From the NCBI GenBank assembly GCA_017622995.1, contig JAGAQA010000029.1:1-64000 (forward strand): a DNA stretch of 64,000 nucleotides. Reading direction: 5' to 3'. Position numbers and translations under genes: made by a program. This DNA is from Oscillospiraceae bacterium (GTDB lineage Bacteria; Bacillota; Clostridia; Oscillospirales; Oscillospiraceae). The notes below the pieces were generated by a model that saw nothing but the letters and a program-made list of their open reading frames with translations, had not been told where the DNA came from and ran no database searches. This document shows positions 23,562 through 32,657 of this stretch, piece by piece; within the stretch, counting starts at the first letter, position 1; each line of letters starts with the position of its first letter.

Positions 23562-24950
23562 ATGATCTTTTCCAGTATTCCCTTTCTATACTACTTTCTT
23601 CCCTGTGTCCTGCTTGTCTACTATCTGATGCCAAAGGCGGGCAGAAACGGGGTGCTGCTGCTGTTCAGCCTTCTGTTTTACACCTGGGGCGAGCCACGGT
23701 ATCTTTTTGTCATGCTGGCCGCCACGGTCCTTGGCTATGGCTTCGGCCTTGCCATGGAGCGGTTCCCAAAGGCCAAAAAGGGGCTTTTGGCGGCCTCCAT
23801 CCTTTCCAGCCTGAGTTCTCTCCTCTGCTTTAAATACGCGGATTTCTTCCTGGAAAACCTGGGCGCCCTCACCGGCCGGCCCATTGCTCTTCTGAAGCTG
23901 TCTCTGCCTGTGGGCATCAGCTTCTACACCTTTCAGATTCTCAGCTACACCATTGACGTATACCGCGGGCAGGCAGCCGCCCAGAAAAACCTCATCGACC
24001 TTGCCTGCTACGTCACCTTTTTCCCCCAGCTCATCGCGGGGCCCATTGTCCGGTATACCGACATTGCCCGGCAGCTCCGCTGCCGCGCCCACAACCTTAC
24101 AGGCATCCGGGAGGGCACCCGGCGGTTTCTCATGGGTCTGGGCAAAAAAGTGCTGCTTGCCAACCTTCTGGGGGAAATCTGCGCCGCCTGGCATCAGACG
24201 ACCGACGCCAGCGTGCTCTTCGCCTGGCTCTATGCCGTCAGCTTCACCCTGCACATCTATTTTGATTTCTCCGGCTACAGCGACATGGCCATTGGCCTGG
24301 GGCGGCTCTTTGGCTTCCGGTTCCCGGAGAACTTTCAGTATCCCTATATTTCCCGCAGCATTACGGAATTCTGGCGCCGGTGGCACATCTCCCTGGGCAC
24401 CTGGTTCCGGGACTATGTCTACATTCCCCTGGGCGGCAACCGGAAGGGAAAGCCCCGGCAGTTCCTGAACATTTTCATTGTGTGGATGCTCACCGGCTTC
24501 TGGCATGGGGCTGCCTGGAACTTCCTCTTCTGGGGCCTTTGGTTCGCGGTGCTGCTGATCATCGAAAAAACCTTTCTTCTGCGGCACCTGGAAAAGAGCC
24601 GGATTCTCGGAAGAGTCTATGTGCTGCTTGCCGTCATCTTCAGCTTTGTGCTTTTTGATGCTTCCAGCCTTTCCGAAGCCCTGGTCTGCATCAGGCAGCT
24701 GCTGGGGCTGGGCGGACTTCCCCTTTCCTCCCCGCAGGCGGCATATCTTCTCGGGAGCAATGCCCTGCTGCTGACTGCCGCCATGGTCGGCGCCACTCCG
24801 GCTCCGAAAATCGCCGCCCAGGTCATTGCCCGGCGCTGGCCCAGGGCCGCTTCCCTGCTGGAGTCGGTGATGCTGGTGCTCCTTCTGCTGCTGTGCACCG
24901 CCTTTCTGGTGGACGGGTCCTATAATCCCTTCCTCTATTTCCGTTTCTGA
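23562..24950 (+). CDS. MBOAT-family O-acyltransferase (AlgI/DltB-like)
   Basis: The 462-residue integral membrane protein has about ten hydrophobic segments and the MBOAT hallmarks SFYTFQILSY, RSITEFWRRWHISLGTW, DYVYIPLGGNR and the invariant His in LTGFWHGAAWNF. AlgI-type proteins move acetyl groups from a cytoplasmic donor across the membrane to polysaccharides. The next gene encodes the DHHW/AlgJ-like partner that completes the transfer outside, and the two are nearly contiguous. The polymer acetylated cannot be read here, since no polysaccharide synthesis genes lie nearby. Confidence 0.92.
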   Translation: MIFSSIPFLYYFLPCVLLVYYLMPKAGRNGVLLLFSLLFYTWGEPRYLFVMLAATVLGYGFGLAMERFPKAKKGLLAASILSSLSSLLCFKYADFFLENLGALTGRPIALLKLSLPVGISFYTFQILSYTIDVYRGQAAAQKNLIDLACYVTFFPQLIAGPIVRYTDIARQLRCRAHNLTGIREGTRRFLMGLGKKVLLANLLGEICAAWHQTTDASVLFAWLYAVSFTLHIYFDFSGYSDMAIGLGRLFGFRFPENFQYPYISRSITEFWRRWHISLGTWFRDYVYIPLGGNRKGKPRQFLNIFIVWMLTGFWHGAAWNFLFWGLWFAVLLIIEKTFLLRHLEKSRILGRVYVLLAVIFSFVLFDASSLSEALVCIRQLLGLGGLPLSSPQAAYLLGSNALLLTAAMVGATPAPKIAAQVIARRWPRAASLLESVMLVLLLLLCTAFLVDGSYNPFLYFRF

Positions 24951-24961
24951 TGGAGGCTGCT

Positions 24962-26044
24962 ATGGAACAAACCAAAAACAAGCTGTTTCTTCTGGTGCCC
25001 CTGTGTTTCGCGGCGCTGACCCTGGGCTGCTGGCTCCACAGCCCCAAAGGTGAATCCCTGGCCGAGCGGCGGAAGCTGGCGCAAATGCCCGCGTTTTCCG
25101 TAAAAGCCCTGGAAAGCGGCCGGTTTTCCTCGGATTTTGAACGCTACAGTCAGGATCAGTTTCCACTGCGGGAAACCTTCCGAACCGCGAAAGCCCTGTT
25201 TTCCACCAGGGTCCTGGGCCGGAAGGACAACAACAGCATCTATTGTTCAAATGGGTACTATGCCCAGCTGGAATACCCGGAAAATCCGGCTTCTGCCGAT
25301 TACGCGGCGGAAAAATTCACCCAGGTGTACAACCGGTATCTGACCGAAGGCAACCGGGTCTATCTGTCCGTGATCCCGGACAAGGGGTATTACCTGGAAG
25401 GCAACCCCAAAATGGACTATGATGCCTTCGTAACCCGGCTTCGGCAGGGCACCCCCTTTGCTGCGTATATTGACCTGTTCCCCACCCTGACTCTGGACTG
25501 CTACTACCGCACCGATACCCACTGGCGGCAGGAAATGCTAAAACCCGCTGCCGAAGCACTGTCCCACGGAATGGGCAAGACCTTACGGGAAACCTACAGC
25601 GTACAGCCAGCCACCAGGGATTTCCTGGGTGTATACGCAGGCCAGGCCGCCCTGCCCATGGAGAAAGAGACTCTGTCCTATGTCACCTCCCCGGCAATCC
25701 AGGGCGCCCAGGTTGTGAATAGGGAAAACGGAAAGGGAATCGGCGTTTACGATTTTGAGGCTCTGGCAGGCCGGGACCCCTATGAATTCTATCTGTCCGG
25801 CTCCCTGTCCCTTATTACCATGACCAATCCCAACGCGGAAACGGAAGACCGATTGATCCTGTTCCGGGATTCCTTCGGCAGCAGCATTGCCCCCTATTTC
25901 CTGGAATGCTACAAGGAAGTGACCCTGGTGGACATCCGCTATCTTCCCGTCAGCCGTTTGGGAAAGGTGCTGGATTTTGAAAACGCCGACGTGCTGTTCC
26001 TCTACAGCACCTTGGTCCTGAACAACAGCGAAACAATCAAGTGA
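24962..26044 (+). CDS. DHHW-family (AlgJ/AlgX-like) acetyltransferase partner
   Basis: I start this gene at 24962 because GGAGG lies five bases upstream; an ATG at 24950 overlaps the previous stop but has no site. The 360-residue protein has an N-terminal membrane anchor (KLFLLVPLCFAALTLGCW), an extracellular SGNH-like domain with the Asp-His pair in YYRTDTHWRQEM, and the Ser nucleophile region LFRDSFGSS. These are the features of DHHW proteins paired with MBOAT acyltransferases in O-acetylation. It presumably receives acetyl groups from the MBOAT protein and places them on a surface glycan. Confidence 0.88.
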   Translation: MEQTKNKLFLLVPLCFAALTLGCWLHSPKGESLAERRKLAQMPAFSVKALESGRFSSDFERYSQDQFPLRETFRTAKALFSTRVLGRKDNNSIYCSNGYYAQLEYPENPASADYAAEKFTQVYNRYLTEGNRVYLSVIPDKGYYLEGNPKMDYDAFVTRLRQGTPFAAYIDLFPTLTLDCYYRTDTHWRQEMLKPAAEALSHGMGKTLRETYSVQPATRDFLGVYAGQAALPMEKETLSYVTSPAIQGAQVVNRENGKGIGVYDFEALAGRDPYEFYLSGSLSLITMTNPNAETEDRLILFRDSFGSSIAPYFLECYKEVTLVDIRYLPVSRLGKVLDFENADVLFLYSTLVLNNSETIK

Positions 26045-26146
26045 GCATTCCCCGGGGCCACGGACCGGGCATGTGTTCTGTGTGAATTTGCACGAAAACC
26101 ATCTGTGCGAAACCGGAACTTTTGTAGCCGGAAAAGCAGAAAAAGA

Positions 26147-26175
26147 TTGCAATGGATTATGGATTGTGGTATATT
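26147..26175 (+). promoter_or_regulatory. Promoter of typA
   Basis: TTGCAA (26147-26152) and TATATT (26170-26175) are 17 bases apart, 46 bases before the typA start. Confidence 0.65.
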
Positions 26176-26221
26176 TCTTTGTTGAGAGTTGATAATTTCA
26201 GAAAGAGTAAGGAGCATATTT

Positions 26222-28051
26222 ATGGCATCTCAGGACAAAATCAGAAATATTGCCATCATCGCCCACGTTGACCACGGCAAGACCACCCTGGTTGACGAAA
26301 TGCTGAAGCAGGGCGGCATCTATCGGGAAAATCAGGCTACCGTAGAGCGGGTTATGGACTCCGGTGACCTGGAGCGGGAGCGCGGCATTACCATTCTGGC
26401 CAAGAACACTTCCGTACACTATAAAGATTATAAAATCAACATCGTGGATACCCCGGGCCACGCCGACTTTGGCGGCGAGGTGGAGCGAATCCTCAAAATG
26501 GTCAACGGCGTTATCCTGCTGGTGGACGCTGCCGAGGGCCCCATGCCCCAGACCCGCTTTGTGCTGCAAAAGGCCCTGGAGCTGGGCCACAAGGTCATCG
26601 TGGCGGTGAACAAGGTGGATAAGCCCGATGCCCGTATCCACGAGGTCATGGACGAGGTCCTGGAGCTGCTGCTGGATCTGGATGCCACCGACGAGCAGTT
26701 CAATTCCCCTACCATCTTCTGCTCCGGCCGTCAGGGCACCGCCTCCTACGGTCCCGACGAGATGGGCACCGACCTGACCCCCCTGTTTGAGACCATTGTC
26801 AACTACATCGATCCCCCCACGGGCGATGAAAACGGCCCCCTGCAGCTGCTGGTCTCCTCCATTGACTACAACGAATATGTGGGCCGTATCGCCGTGGGCC
26901 GCATTGAGCGGGGCACCATCAAGGTGAATCAGGAGGTTACCATCTGTGACTTCCACGACCCCGACGTAAAGACCAAGGGCAAGGTGGTTGCCCTGTACAC
27001 CTTTGACGGTCTGGGCAAGGCCCCTGTGCAGGAGGCCAGCGCCGGTGAAATCGTGGCCCTGTCCGGCATGGCAGACATCACCATCGGCCGCACCCTCTGT
27101 GACCCCACCGCGGTGGAGCCTCTGCCCTTTGTGAAGATTTCCGATCCCACCATTGAAATGACCTTCGCCGTCAACGATTCTCCCTTCGCCGGTAAGGAAG
27201 GCAAATACGTCACCTCCCGGAACCTGCGGGACCGTCTGGAAAAGGAGCTGCTGAAGGACGTATCTCTCCACGTTACCGAGCAGGGCACCGATGCCTTCAA
27301 CGTGGCGGGCCGGGGCGAGATGCACCTTTCCATTCTGATGGAGACCATGCGCCGGGAAGGTTATGAGTTCTCCGTTTCTACCCCCCATGTGCTGACCAAG
27401 GAAATCGACGGCAAGCTCTGCGAGCCCATCGAACGGATGGTGGCCGATGTGCCCGAGGAAAGCATGGGCGCCGTCATTGAGAAAATGGGCAAGCGCAAGG
27501 GTGACCTTTTGGGCATGACCCCCGTAGGCAGCCGCTACCGTCTGGAATTCCTGGTTCCTTCCCGTGGCCTCTTCGGCTACCGGAACGAATTCCTGACCGA
27601 CACCCGGGGCGAGGGCATCATGTCCTCCGTGCTGGACTCCTACGCCCCCATGAAGGGTGAGATTGAGCGCCGCCAGGTTGGCTCCCTGATTGCCTTTGAA
27701 TCCGGCGAAGCCTGCTCCTACGGCCTCTTCAACGCCCAGGAGCGGGGCAGCCTGTTCATCGGCCCGGGCACGCCTGTGTACGCCGGTATGGTGGTAGGCA
27801 TTTGCAGCCGGAACGAGGATATGACCGTCAATGTCTGCAAGAAAAAGCAGCTGACCAATATGCGCGCCGCCGGTTCCGACGAGGCCCTGCGGCTGACCAG
27901 CCCCCGGATCTTCTCTCTGGAGCAGTGCCTGGAATTCCTGGCAGACGATGAGCTGCTGGAATGCACCCCCAAGAGCCTGCGGATCCGCAAGCGGGAGCTG
28001 GACCACGCCCTGCGTATGCGCAACCTGATGAAGAAGCGCGCACAGGAATAA
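26222..28051 (+). CDS. typA: Translational GTPase TypA/BipA
   Basis: The 609-residue protein has the translational GTPase motifs AHVDHGKTTL (G1), RGITI (G2), DTPGHADFGGEV (G3) and NKVDKPDA (G4). It also has EF-G-like domain II and V-type regions and a TypA-specific C-terminus with LLECTPKSLRIRKRELD. It binds 70S ribosomes and helps assembly and adaptation to stress. The start at 26222 is supported by AAGGAG seven bases upstream. The gene has its own promoter and a strong terminator, so it is a single-gene unit. Confidence 0.97.
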   Translation: MASQDKIRNIAIIAHVDHGKTTLVDEMLKQGGIYRENQATVERVMDSGDLERERGITILAKNTSVHYKDYKINIVDTPGHADFGGEVERILKMVNGVILLVDAAEGPMPQTRFVLQKALELGHKVIVAVNKVDKPDARIHEVMDEVLELLLDLDATDEQFNSPTIFCSGRQGTASYGPDEMGTDLTPLFETIVNYIDPPTGDENGPLQLLVSSIDYNEYVGRIAVGRIERGTIKVNQEVTICDFHDPDVKTKGKVVALYTFDGLGKAPVQEASAGEIVALSGMADITIGRTLCDPTAVEPLPFVKISDPTIEMTFAVNDSPFAGKEGKYVTSRNLRDRLEKELLKDVSLHVTEQGTDAFNVAGRGEMHLSILMETMRREGYEFSVSTPHVLTKEIDGKLCEPIERMVADVPEESMGAVIEKMGKRKGDLLGMTPVGSRYRLEFLVPSRGLFGYRNEFLTDTRGEGIMSSVLDSYAPMKGEIERRQVGSLIAFESGEACSYGLFNAQERGSLFIGPGTPVYAGMVVGICSRNEDMTVNVCKKKQLTNMRAAGSDEALRLTSPRIFSLEQCLEFLADDELLECTPKSLRIRKRELDHALRMRNLMKKRAQE

Positions 28052-28067
28052 TTTGATATTTCCTTAG

Positions 28068-28102
28068 AAGTATGGTATGATTTTGTCATACCATACTTTT
28101 TT
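28068..28102 (+). terminator. Terminator of typA
   Basis: A 13-bp perfect stem (28068-28080 with 28086-28098) and a 5-base loop are followed by a run of U residues, 16 bases after the stop. Confidence 0.92.
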
Positions 28103-28119
28103 GTCAGGAGGCGGTCCCG

Positions 28120-29145
28120 TTGAAAAAGATTTTTGCCTGTGCTGCCTGTGTCATGCTTCTTTGTATTTTCTTTCCTCTGTCTGCCGCGGCCAATGGAGAG
28201 ACCCAGGCCGCCGGGGAGGAGGTTTTCACCCTGAGCTTCGTCGGCGACCTGACCCTGGGCACCGATCCCAATATTTCCGGCGGCCCCAACAGCTTTCCTT
28301 CCATGATCGGTACGGACTACAGCTATCCCCTTCAAAACGTGGCGGAATACTTTCTGGAGGACGATCTGACCCTGGGCAATTTTGAAGGCGTTCTGCGTTC
28401 CGGGGGCTATATCCCCAAGGAAAACGGCTTTTCCTTCAAGGGGGATCCGGCCTATACCGCCATCCTGACCCAGGGCGGTGTGGATGTGGTGAGCCTTGCC
28501 AACAACCACAGCGGGGATTATGGCCAGCGGGGACTGGCAAATACCTATTCTCTTCTGGAGGAAGCCGGGGTTCCCGGGATCCTTCAGAACGAGTATCGGG
28601 TGATAGAAACAGAAAGCGGGCTGAAGGTCGGCGTCCTCGCCCTGCTGTTTCAGGCAAAGCCGAAAACCGTTGCCGCCGCCGTGGATGCCATGCGCCGGGA
28701 GGGTGCCGAGCTGATCGTTGCCCTGATCCACTGGGGCGTGGAACGGTCCTACCACCCCTCCCGGACCCAGGAGCAGCTGGGAAAGGCGCTGATTGATGCC
28801 GGAGTCCATATTGTCTGCGGCAGCCATCCCCATGTGCTGCAAAAAATTGAGGAATACGGGGACGGCGTCATCTACTACAGTCTGGCCAATTTCTGCTTCG
28901 GCGGCAACCGCTACCCCAGCGATATGGACACCGCCATTATCCGGCAGCAGGTGATCCGCCGGGCCGACGGCACCGTTTCTCTGGGGGAACGCACCATCAT
29001 CCCCGCCTGCGTCAGCAGCCAGACGCCGATGAACAATTTTCAGCCCACCCCCTATCCGGAGGGCTCGGAAAGCTACAACCGGGTTCTGAGCAAGCTGGAG
29101 GGCAGCTTTTCCGGAAACCCGAAACAGCAGACCTACCCCTGGTAA
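28120..29145 (+). CDS. CapA-family secreted metallophosphatase-fold protein
   Basis: The gene starts with TTG, supported by AGGAGG eight bases upstream and by the resulting signal sequence (KKIFACAACVMLLCIFFPLS). The 341-residue protein shows the CapA/PgsA pattern: FVGDLTLG, GNFEG, SLANNHSGDYG, ALIHWGVE and CGSHPHVLQ, which supply the metal ligands of this calcineurin-like fold. Family members take part in poly-gamma-glutamate capsule synthesis in Bacillus, but many isolated homologues have no known role. No pgs/cap synthesis genes are adjacent, so only the fold is certain. It begins within 18 bases of the typA terminator and has little room for its own promoter. Confidence 0.88.
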   Translation: MKKIFACAACVMLLCIFFPLSAAANGETQAAGEEVFTLSFVGDLTLGTDPNISGGPNSFPSMIGTDYSYPLQNVAEYFLEDDLTLGNFEGVLRSGGYIPKENGFSFKGDPAYTAILTQGGVDVVSLANNHSGDYGQRGLANTYSLLEEAGVPGILQNEYRVIETESGLKVGVLALLFQAKPKTVAAAVDAMRREGAELIVALIHWGVERSYHPSRTQEQLGKALIDAGVHIVCGSHPHVLQKIEEYGDGVIYYSLANFCFGGNRYPSDMDTAIIRQQVIRRADGTVSLGERTIIPACVSSQTPMNNFQPTPYPEGSESYNRVLSKLEGSFSGNPKQQTYPW

Positions 29146-29168
29146 AAACGGCCTCCCGGAAGAATAGG

Positions 29169-29207
29169 ATTTGCCGGTGTATCGCGCTGTGCGATACACC
29201 GGCAAAT
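29169..29207. terminator. Bidirectional terminator between convergent genes
   Basis: A 17-bp perfect stem (29169-29185 with 29191-29207) and 5-base loop lies between the capA-like gene and the convergent blaR1-like gene. Its A/T-rich outer ends allow termination on both strands. Confidence 0.85.
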
Positions 29208-29225
29208 TGTGTTTTCGGTTGAGTT

Positions 29226-32153
29226 CTACTTTCTCGATTCATCGTAACCGATGGGGCCTTCGTAGACCAGCAGCTGAGTCACGCCGTTATCGTCCAGGTA
29301 AATATCCCGATAGTCATAGGTGGACTGGTAGTCGTGGTAGCTCCGGACGGTGACACGCCACATATTGGCCTCGTCATCGTGGGCAACGTCCAGGCTCAGA
29401 TAGTTCCCCAGTTTGGGATATTCCTTCAGTGCCCGGCGGGCGGCGTCCACGGGATTTGTGATGGAAACCATGTCGTTGTTCACAAAGCCGCTGTCCCGGT
29501 GGCTAAACGCATCGGTTATGTACTTTTCCTTGGCATCCTTCCAGGAGAAGCCGGAAACATAGAGGTTCTGGGTCCCGGACCGGATTTTGGCATCGATTTC
29601 CCCGGAAGCGTCGGGATAGATTTCGATGCTGAAGCTCCGGGGCTTTTCATCATAGGTGGGCAGGTATTCCATGTACACCAGGTTGCCGTTTCCGTCAAAA
29701 CGGTAGGTCAGCTGGGCAGTAGCCTTATCGAAATCCAGACCAACCACATTCCATGTGGTAACAAAGCGCACCATTTCATCACTGACCACGCCAACCCCCT
29801 CCGGGAAGGAGATCTGGTGGTTGGTCCGCTCGAAGAAAAGAATATTGAAATCGTCGGCGAAGCGGTTGTTCTTCATGCTGGCGGACAGATTTTTCACACC
29901 CAGCCCCAGCACCTTGCTGGTGAGCACCTCCGGGTTTTCCCGGACATCGCCGTAGGCAACCCCATCGCAGTTGATCCAGGTATCGGTACGGGGCGTATAG
30001 CCCTCATCCCGCATATACCAATTGGTGACGCGCAGGAAATTCTCCCCATCCAGCCACTGCTCCACTTCAGAGTCCGCTCCCGAAACGGATTTCCAGTGCA
30101 GGCTTTTCCGGTTTTTCAGGGCTTCCAGAGCGGTAAAGCACCGTTCCACCGCCGCGGCGGCTTCCGGGGAATTGGTATCCACCACGGAGTAGATTTCAAA
30201 TTCGGAGTAGAAGTCGTGGGTTTTGGTATAACGGGGAGCTTCGTCCCGGCAGGTAACGGTTTTCCCCATGCGGTAGGTGCCGGTGGGGAGCTTGCCGTAG
30301 ATGGGAGTCCAGTCGATGTAGCCGTAGGTAGAGGTTCCCTTGGCCACGCCTTGGGCACTGTCGCTCCACTGGGGCTGGTTCACCGGGGGCACCACTTCCC
30401 ATTCGTTGCCCACCTTCCGTTCCAGCCAGTATGCCTCGGTGGTGGAGAGTACCCCCCGGCCGGTTTCGCTCTGGCTGTAGTAAACATCGGAGCCGGAATC
30501 GGACAGCCGGTCATCATCCACCCGGAAGTTGAAGCCCCAGGCGTCTAATTCCGCCTGTTGGGTCAGTTCCTCCTCAGATACCGATCCCTCCGTAATGTCG
30601 GCAATGGCCTCGTCAAAATAGCTTTTCGCAGTTTTATCGGCAATCCAGCCTTCGGTGTCCAGGGTGACCTTTGTGGTATTGGTATTGGGAGCGTTCTGAA
30701 CGTCGATGAAGTACAGCTTTCCCCCGGTATCCAGGAAATAGCTGTGGGTCGCCGTCTCCACTGTGCCGGAGTCCGTGTTCCACGCGGTGGTGAAGCGAAT
30801 GGTCCGCCAATTGTCTTCCGTGGTATCGCTGAGCAGAACGGCATCCTCCAAATCCCAGCGGAAAGGATCGAGATATGCCTCAAACTGACCATCCGCTGTC
30901 TCGGTTTCCACCCAGCTTCCAGCCTGATAGGCATAGTGTTTGCCGCCGTACTCCATCCGCCCACTGATCGGGTCGGGGCTGGAGCTGGGCGTGTACTGCC
31001 ACAGGGTATCGTCACCGGACCAGGACAGGCAGGCCTGCCACTGGGGGTATTCGTTGTTGCCGGTAAGGCCCAGCACACAGACCTTTTGATTCAGCAGGCG
31101 GTCCCATGCGTCATGGCATACTTCGAGGGCTGTCTGCTCCTGGCTGGCTGCCTGGGCAGGACTGTCCGGTTCCTTAGCGGGATTTGTCAGCAGACACACC
31201 GCCACGAACGCAATGGCGATCACGCCCAGCAGGCTCACCCAGAAGCCGGGGCGGCGGTAGTTCAGCACCATCTTAATCCGATCCTTCACGCTGACCTCCC
31301 CGAAGGCCACAGGGCAAGCGGCGAAGTGGGCACGATTGGTGGAACAGCTCAAGAGGGCTGCCGAATAGCTCTTGCGTTCCTCCAAATCCATGAACTGCAC
31401 CACCCGCTGATCGCAGGCCAGCTCCATGTCCTTGCACATAAGAACATAGGCAATCCACACCAGGGGATTAAACCAGTGGAGCGCCAGCGCAAGGAAGCCG
31501 ATCATCTTGAACCAGTGGTCGCCCTTTTCCAGATGGGTGCGCTCGTGGGCAAGGATGTGCTTGCGCACCGTAGGGCTTAAGCCCATGGGGATGTAGATTT
31601 TCGGGCGGATAAAGCCCAGGATAAAGGCTGTTTCAATCCGGTCGCATTCCCAGCCGCCGGGAATCTTCACCGCTTCCCGCACCTTGTATTTGAGCCTCAG
31701 ATAGGCGAAAACGGTGTAGATACCGAAGCAGGCGGCAACAAAAAGCCACACATAGGGAATGGCTTCCTTCCAGTTCAGGGTGGGCTGTGGCCGTTCCACG
31801 GTGGGATTTGTTGTGGGGCTGAAGCCGATGGGGTTTTCCGACACCTGGGGAAGCTGGACTTCCTGGTGCAGTTCCGCTGGCTCCGGGAGGGTTTCCCAGG
31901 GAGCCGATTCCTCAGCGGCCATGGTCTGCGGTGTCTGCCACTGCTGCACCTGAGAGACTTCCGGCATGGGCTGCAAGCTCAGACTGCTCTGAATTTCAAA
32001 GGGCATCAGCAGCCGCAGGCCCGCCAGCAGCCACAGAAAACAGATAAACTTTCGGGGTGTCTTCTTTAGCGCCAGCCGCAGCAGGATCACCGCCGCAATT
32101 ACAACGCTGCCATGAAAGCTGGCGGTCAAGATATTTGAAAACAGGGATTCCAT
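29226..32153 (-). CDS. BlaR1-like M56 membrane peptidase with extended extracellular region
   Basis: I place the start at 32153, where AGGAGG lies seven bases upstream; a longer open frame runs through a repeat and is not coding. The 975-residue protein has N-terminal membrane segments, the M56 zinc motif LAHERTHLEKGDHW and a further segment near FWVSLLGVIAIAFVAVCLL. About 600 extracellular residues follow, with an Ig-like stretch around WEVVPPVNQPQWSD. No penicillin-binding SxxK domain is evident, so it probably senses something other than beta-lactams. By analogy it would cleave the BlaI repressor encoded just upstream. It is among the longer family members. Confidence 0.88.
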   Translation of the reverse strand: MESLFSNILTASFHGSVVIAAVILLRLALKKTPRKFICFLWLLAGLRLLMPFEIQSSLSLQPMPEVSQVQQWQTPQTMAAEESAPWETLPEPAELHQEVQLPQVSENPIGFSPTTNPTVERPQPTLNWKEAIPYVWLFVAACFGIYTVFAYLRLKYKVREAVKIPGGWECDRIETAFILGFIRPKIYIPMGLSPTVRKHILAHERTHLEKGDHWFKMIGFLALALHWFNPLVWIAYVLMCKDMELACDQRVVQFMDLEERKSYSAALLSCSTNRAHFAACPVAFGEVSVKDRIKMVLNYRRPGFWVSLLGVIAIAFVAVCLLTNPAKEPDSPAQAASQEQTALEVCHDAWDRLLNQKVCVLGLTGNNEYPQWQACLSWSGDDTLWQYTPSSSPDPISGRMEYGGKHYAYQAGSWVETETADGQFEAYLDPFRWDLEDAVLLSDTTEDNWRTIRFTTAWNTDSGTVETATHSYFLDTGGKLYFIDVQNAPNTNTTKVTLDTEGWIADKTAKSYFDEAIADITEGSVSEEELTQQAELDAWGFNFRVDDDRLSDSGSDVYYSQSETGRGVLSTTEAYWLERKVGNEWEVVPPVNQPQWSDSAQGVAKGTSTYGYIDWTPIYGKLPTGTYRMGKTVTCRDEAPRYTKTHDFYSEFEIYSVVDTNSPEAAAAVERCFTALEALKNRKSLHWKSVSGADSEVEQWLDGENFLRVTNWYMRDEGYTPRTDTWINCDGVAYGDVRENPEVLTSKVLGLGVKNLSASMKNNRFADDFNILFFERTNHQISFPEGVGVVSDEMVRFVTTWNVVGLDFDKATAQLTYRFDGNGNLVYMEYLPTYDEKPRSFSIEIYPDASGEIDAKIRSGTQNLYVSGFSWKDAKEKYITDAFSHRDSGFVNNDMVSITNPVDAARRALKEYPKLGNYLSLDVAHDDEANMWRVTVRSYHDYQSTYDYRDIYLDDNGVTQLLVYEGPIGYDESRK

Positions 32154-32174
32154 GCGATATCCTCCTCTTATTTC

Positions 32175-32283
32175 TGTCATTGCGAACCAGTGACCGATGT
32201 CACTGGTGTGGCAATCTCCATCGTATACAGATGCACCCAAGGGCAGAGGGGATTGCCACGTCGCTGTGCTCCTCGCAATGACA
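32175..32283. repeat. Palindromic intergenic repeat (REP/MITE-like)
   Basis: The 109-base block begins TGTCATTGCGA (32175-32185) and ends with its exact inverse TCGCAATGACA (32273-32283). The inner parts (GTGGCAATCTCC and GGGGATTGCCAC) also pair. It is noncoding DNA between blaI and blaR1 and looks like a dispersed palindromic repeat. No second copy occurs in this window. Confidence 0.75.
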
Positions 32284-32286
32284 TTT

Positions 32287-32646
32287 TTACTCTTGGTAAC
32301 TGTCAATGAGCTGCTTTAGCTGCTCCACCTCGTCTTTGCTCAGGCGCTTGCTTTTGGAAAAAGCGGCGATAAAGGCAGGCATGGACCCCTCAAAGGTCTC
32401 CTCCACCATTTCGTTGAGCCGGGAGGACTGTACCTGCTCCTTGGTGACCAGGGTGGATACCACCGCGTTTTCGTTCTTCACAATCCCCCGCTCGGACAGT
32501 CTGCGGATAACGGTATAGGTCGTTGCCTTGGACCAGCCCAGCTGCTCCTTGCACAGGCTCACCAGCCTGGTGGAATTTACCGGCTCGTGCTCCCACAGCA
32601 GCAGGCAGAAGCGGTATTCACTTTCAAAAATCCTGGGTGTTTCCAT
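32287..32646 (-). CDS. blaI: BlaI/MecI/CopY-family repressor
   Basis: The 119-residue protein is the right length and has the family pattern: an N-terminal winged helix with LGWSKATTYTVIRRLSERGIV as recognition region, and a C-terminal dimerisation helix ending LKQLIDSYQE. These repressors are inactivated when the partner BlaR1 protease is triggered. The blaR1-like gene follows on the same strand, separated by a palindromic repeat. Two 16-base palindromes upstream of the first gene of the cluster are likely operators. Confidence 0.92.
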   Translation of the reverse strand: METPRIFESEYRFCLLLWEHEPVNSTRLVSLCKEQLGWSKATTYTVIRRLSERGIVKNENAVVSTLVTKEQVQSSRLNEMVEETFEGSMPAFIAAFSKSKRLSKDEVEQLKQLIDSYQE

Positions 32647-32657
32647 GGTGCTCCTCC

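Noticed and set aside
32154-32306. Extension of the blaR1-like gene by 51 codons
   Set aside because: The extension is the translated palindromic repeat; a strong ribosome site lies before the internal start at 32153.
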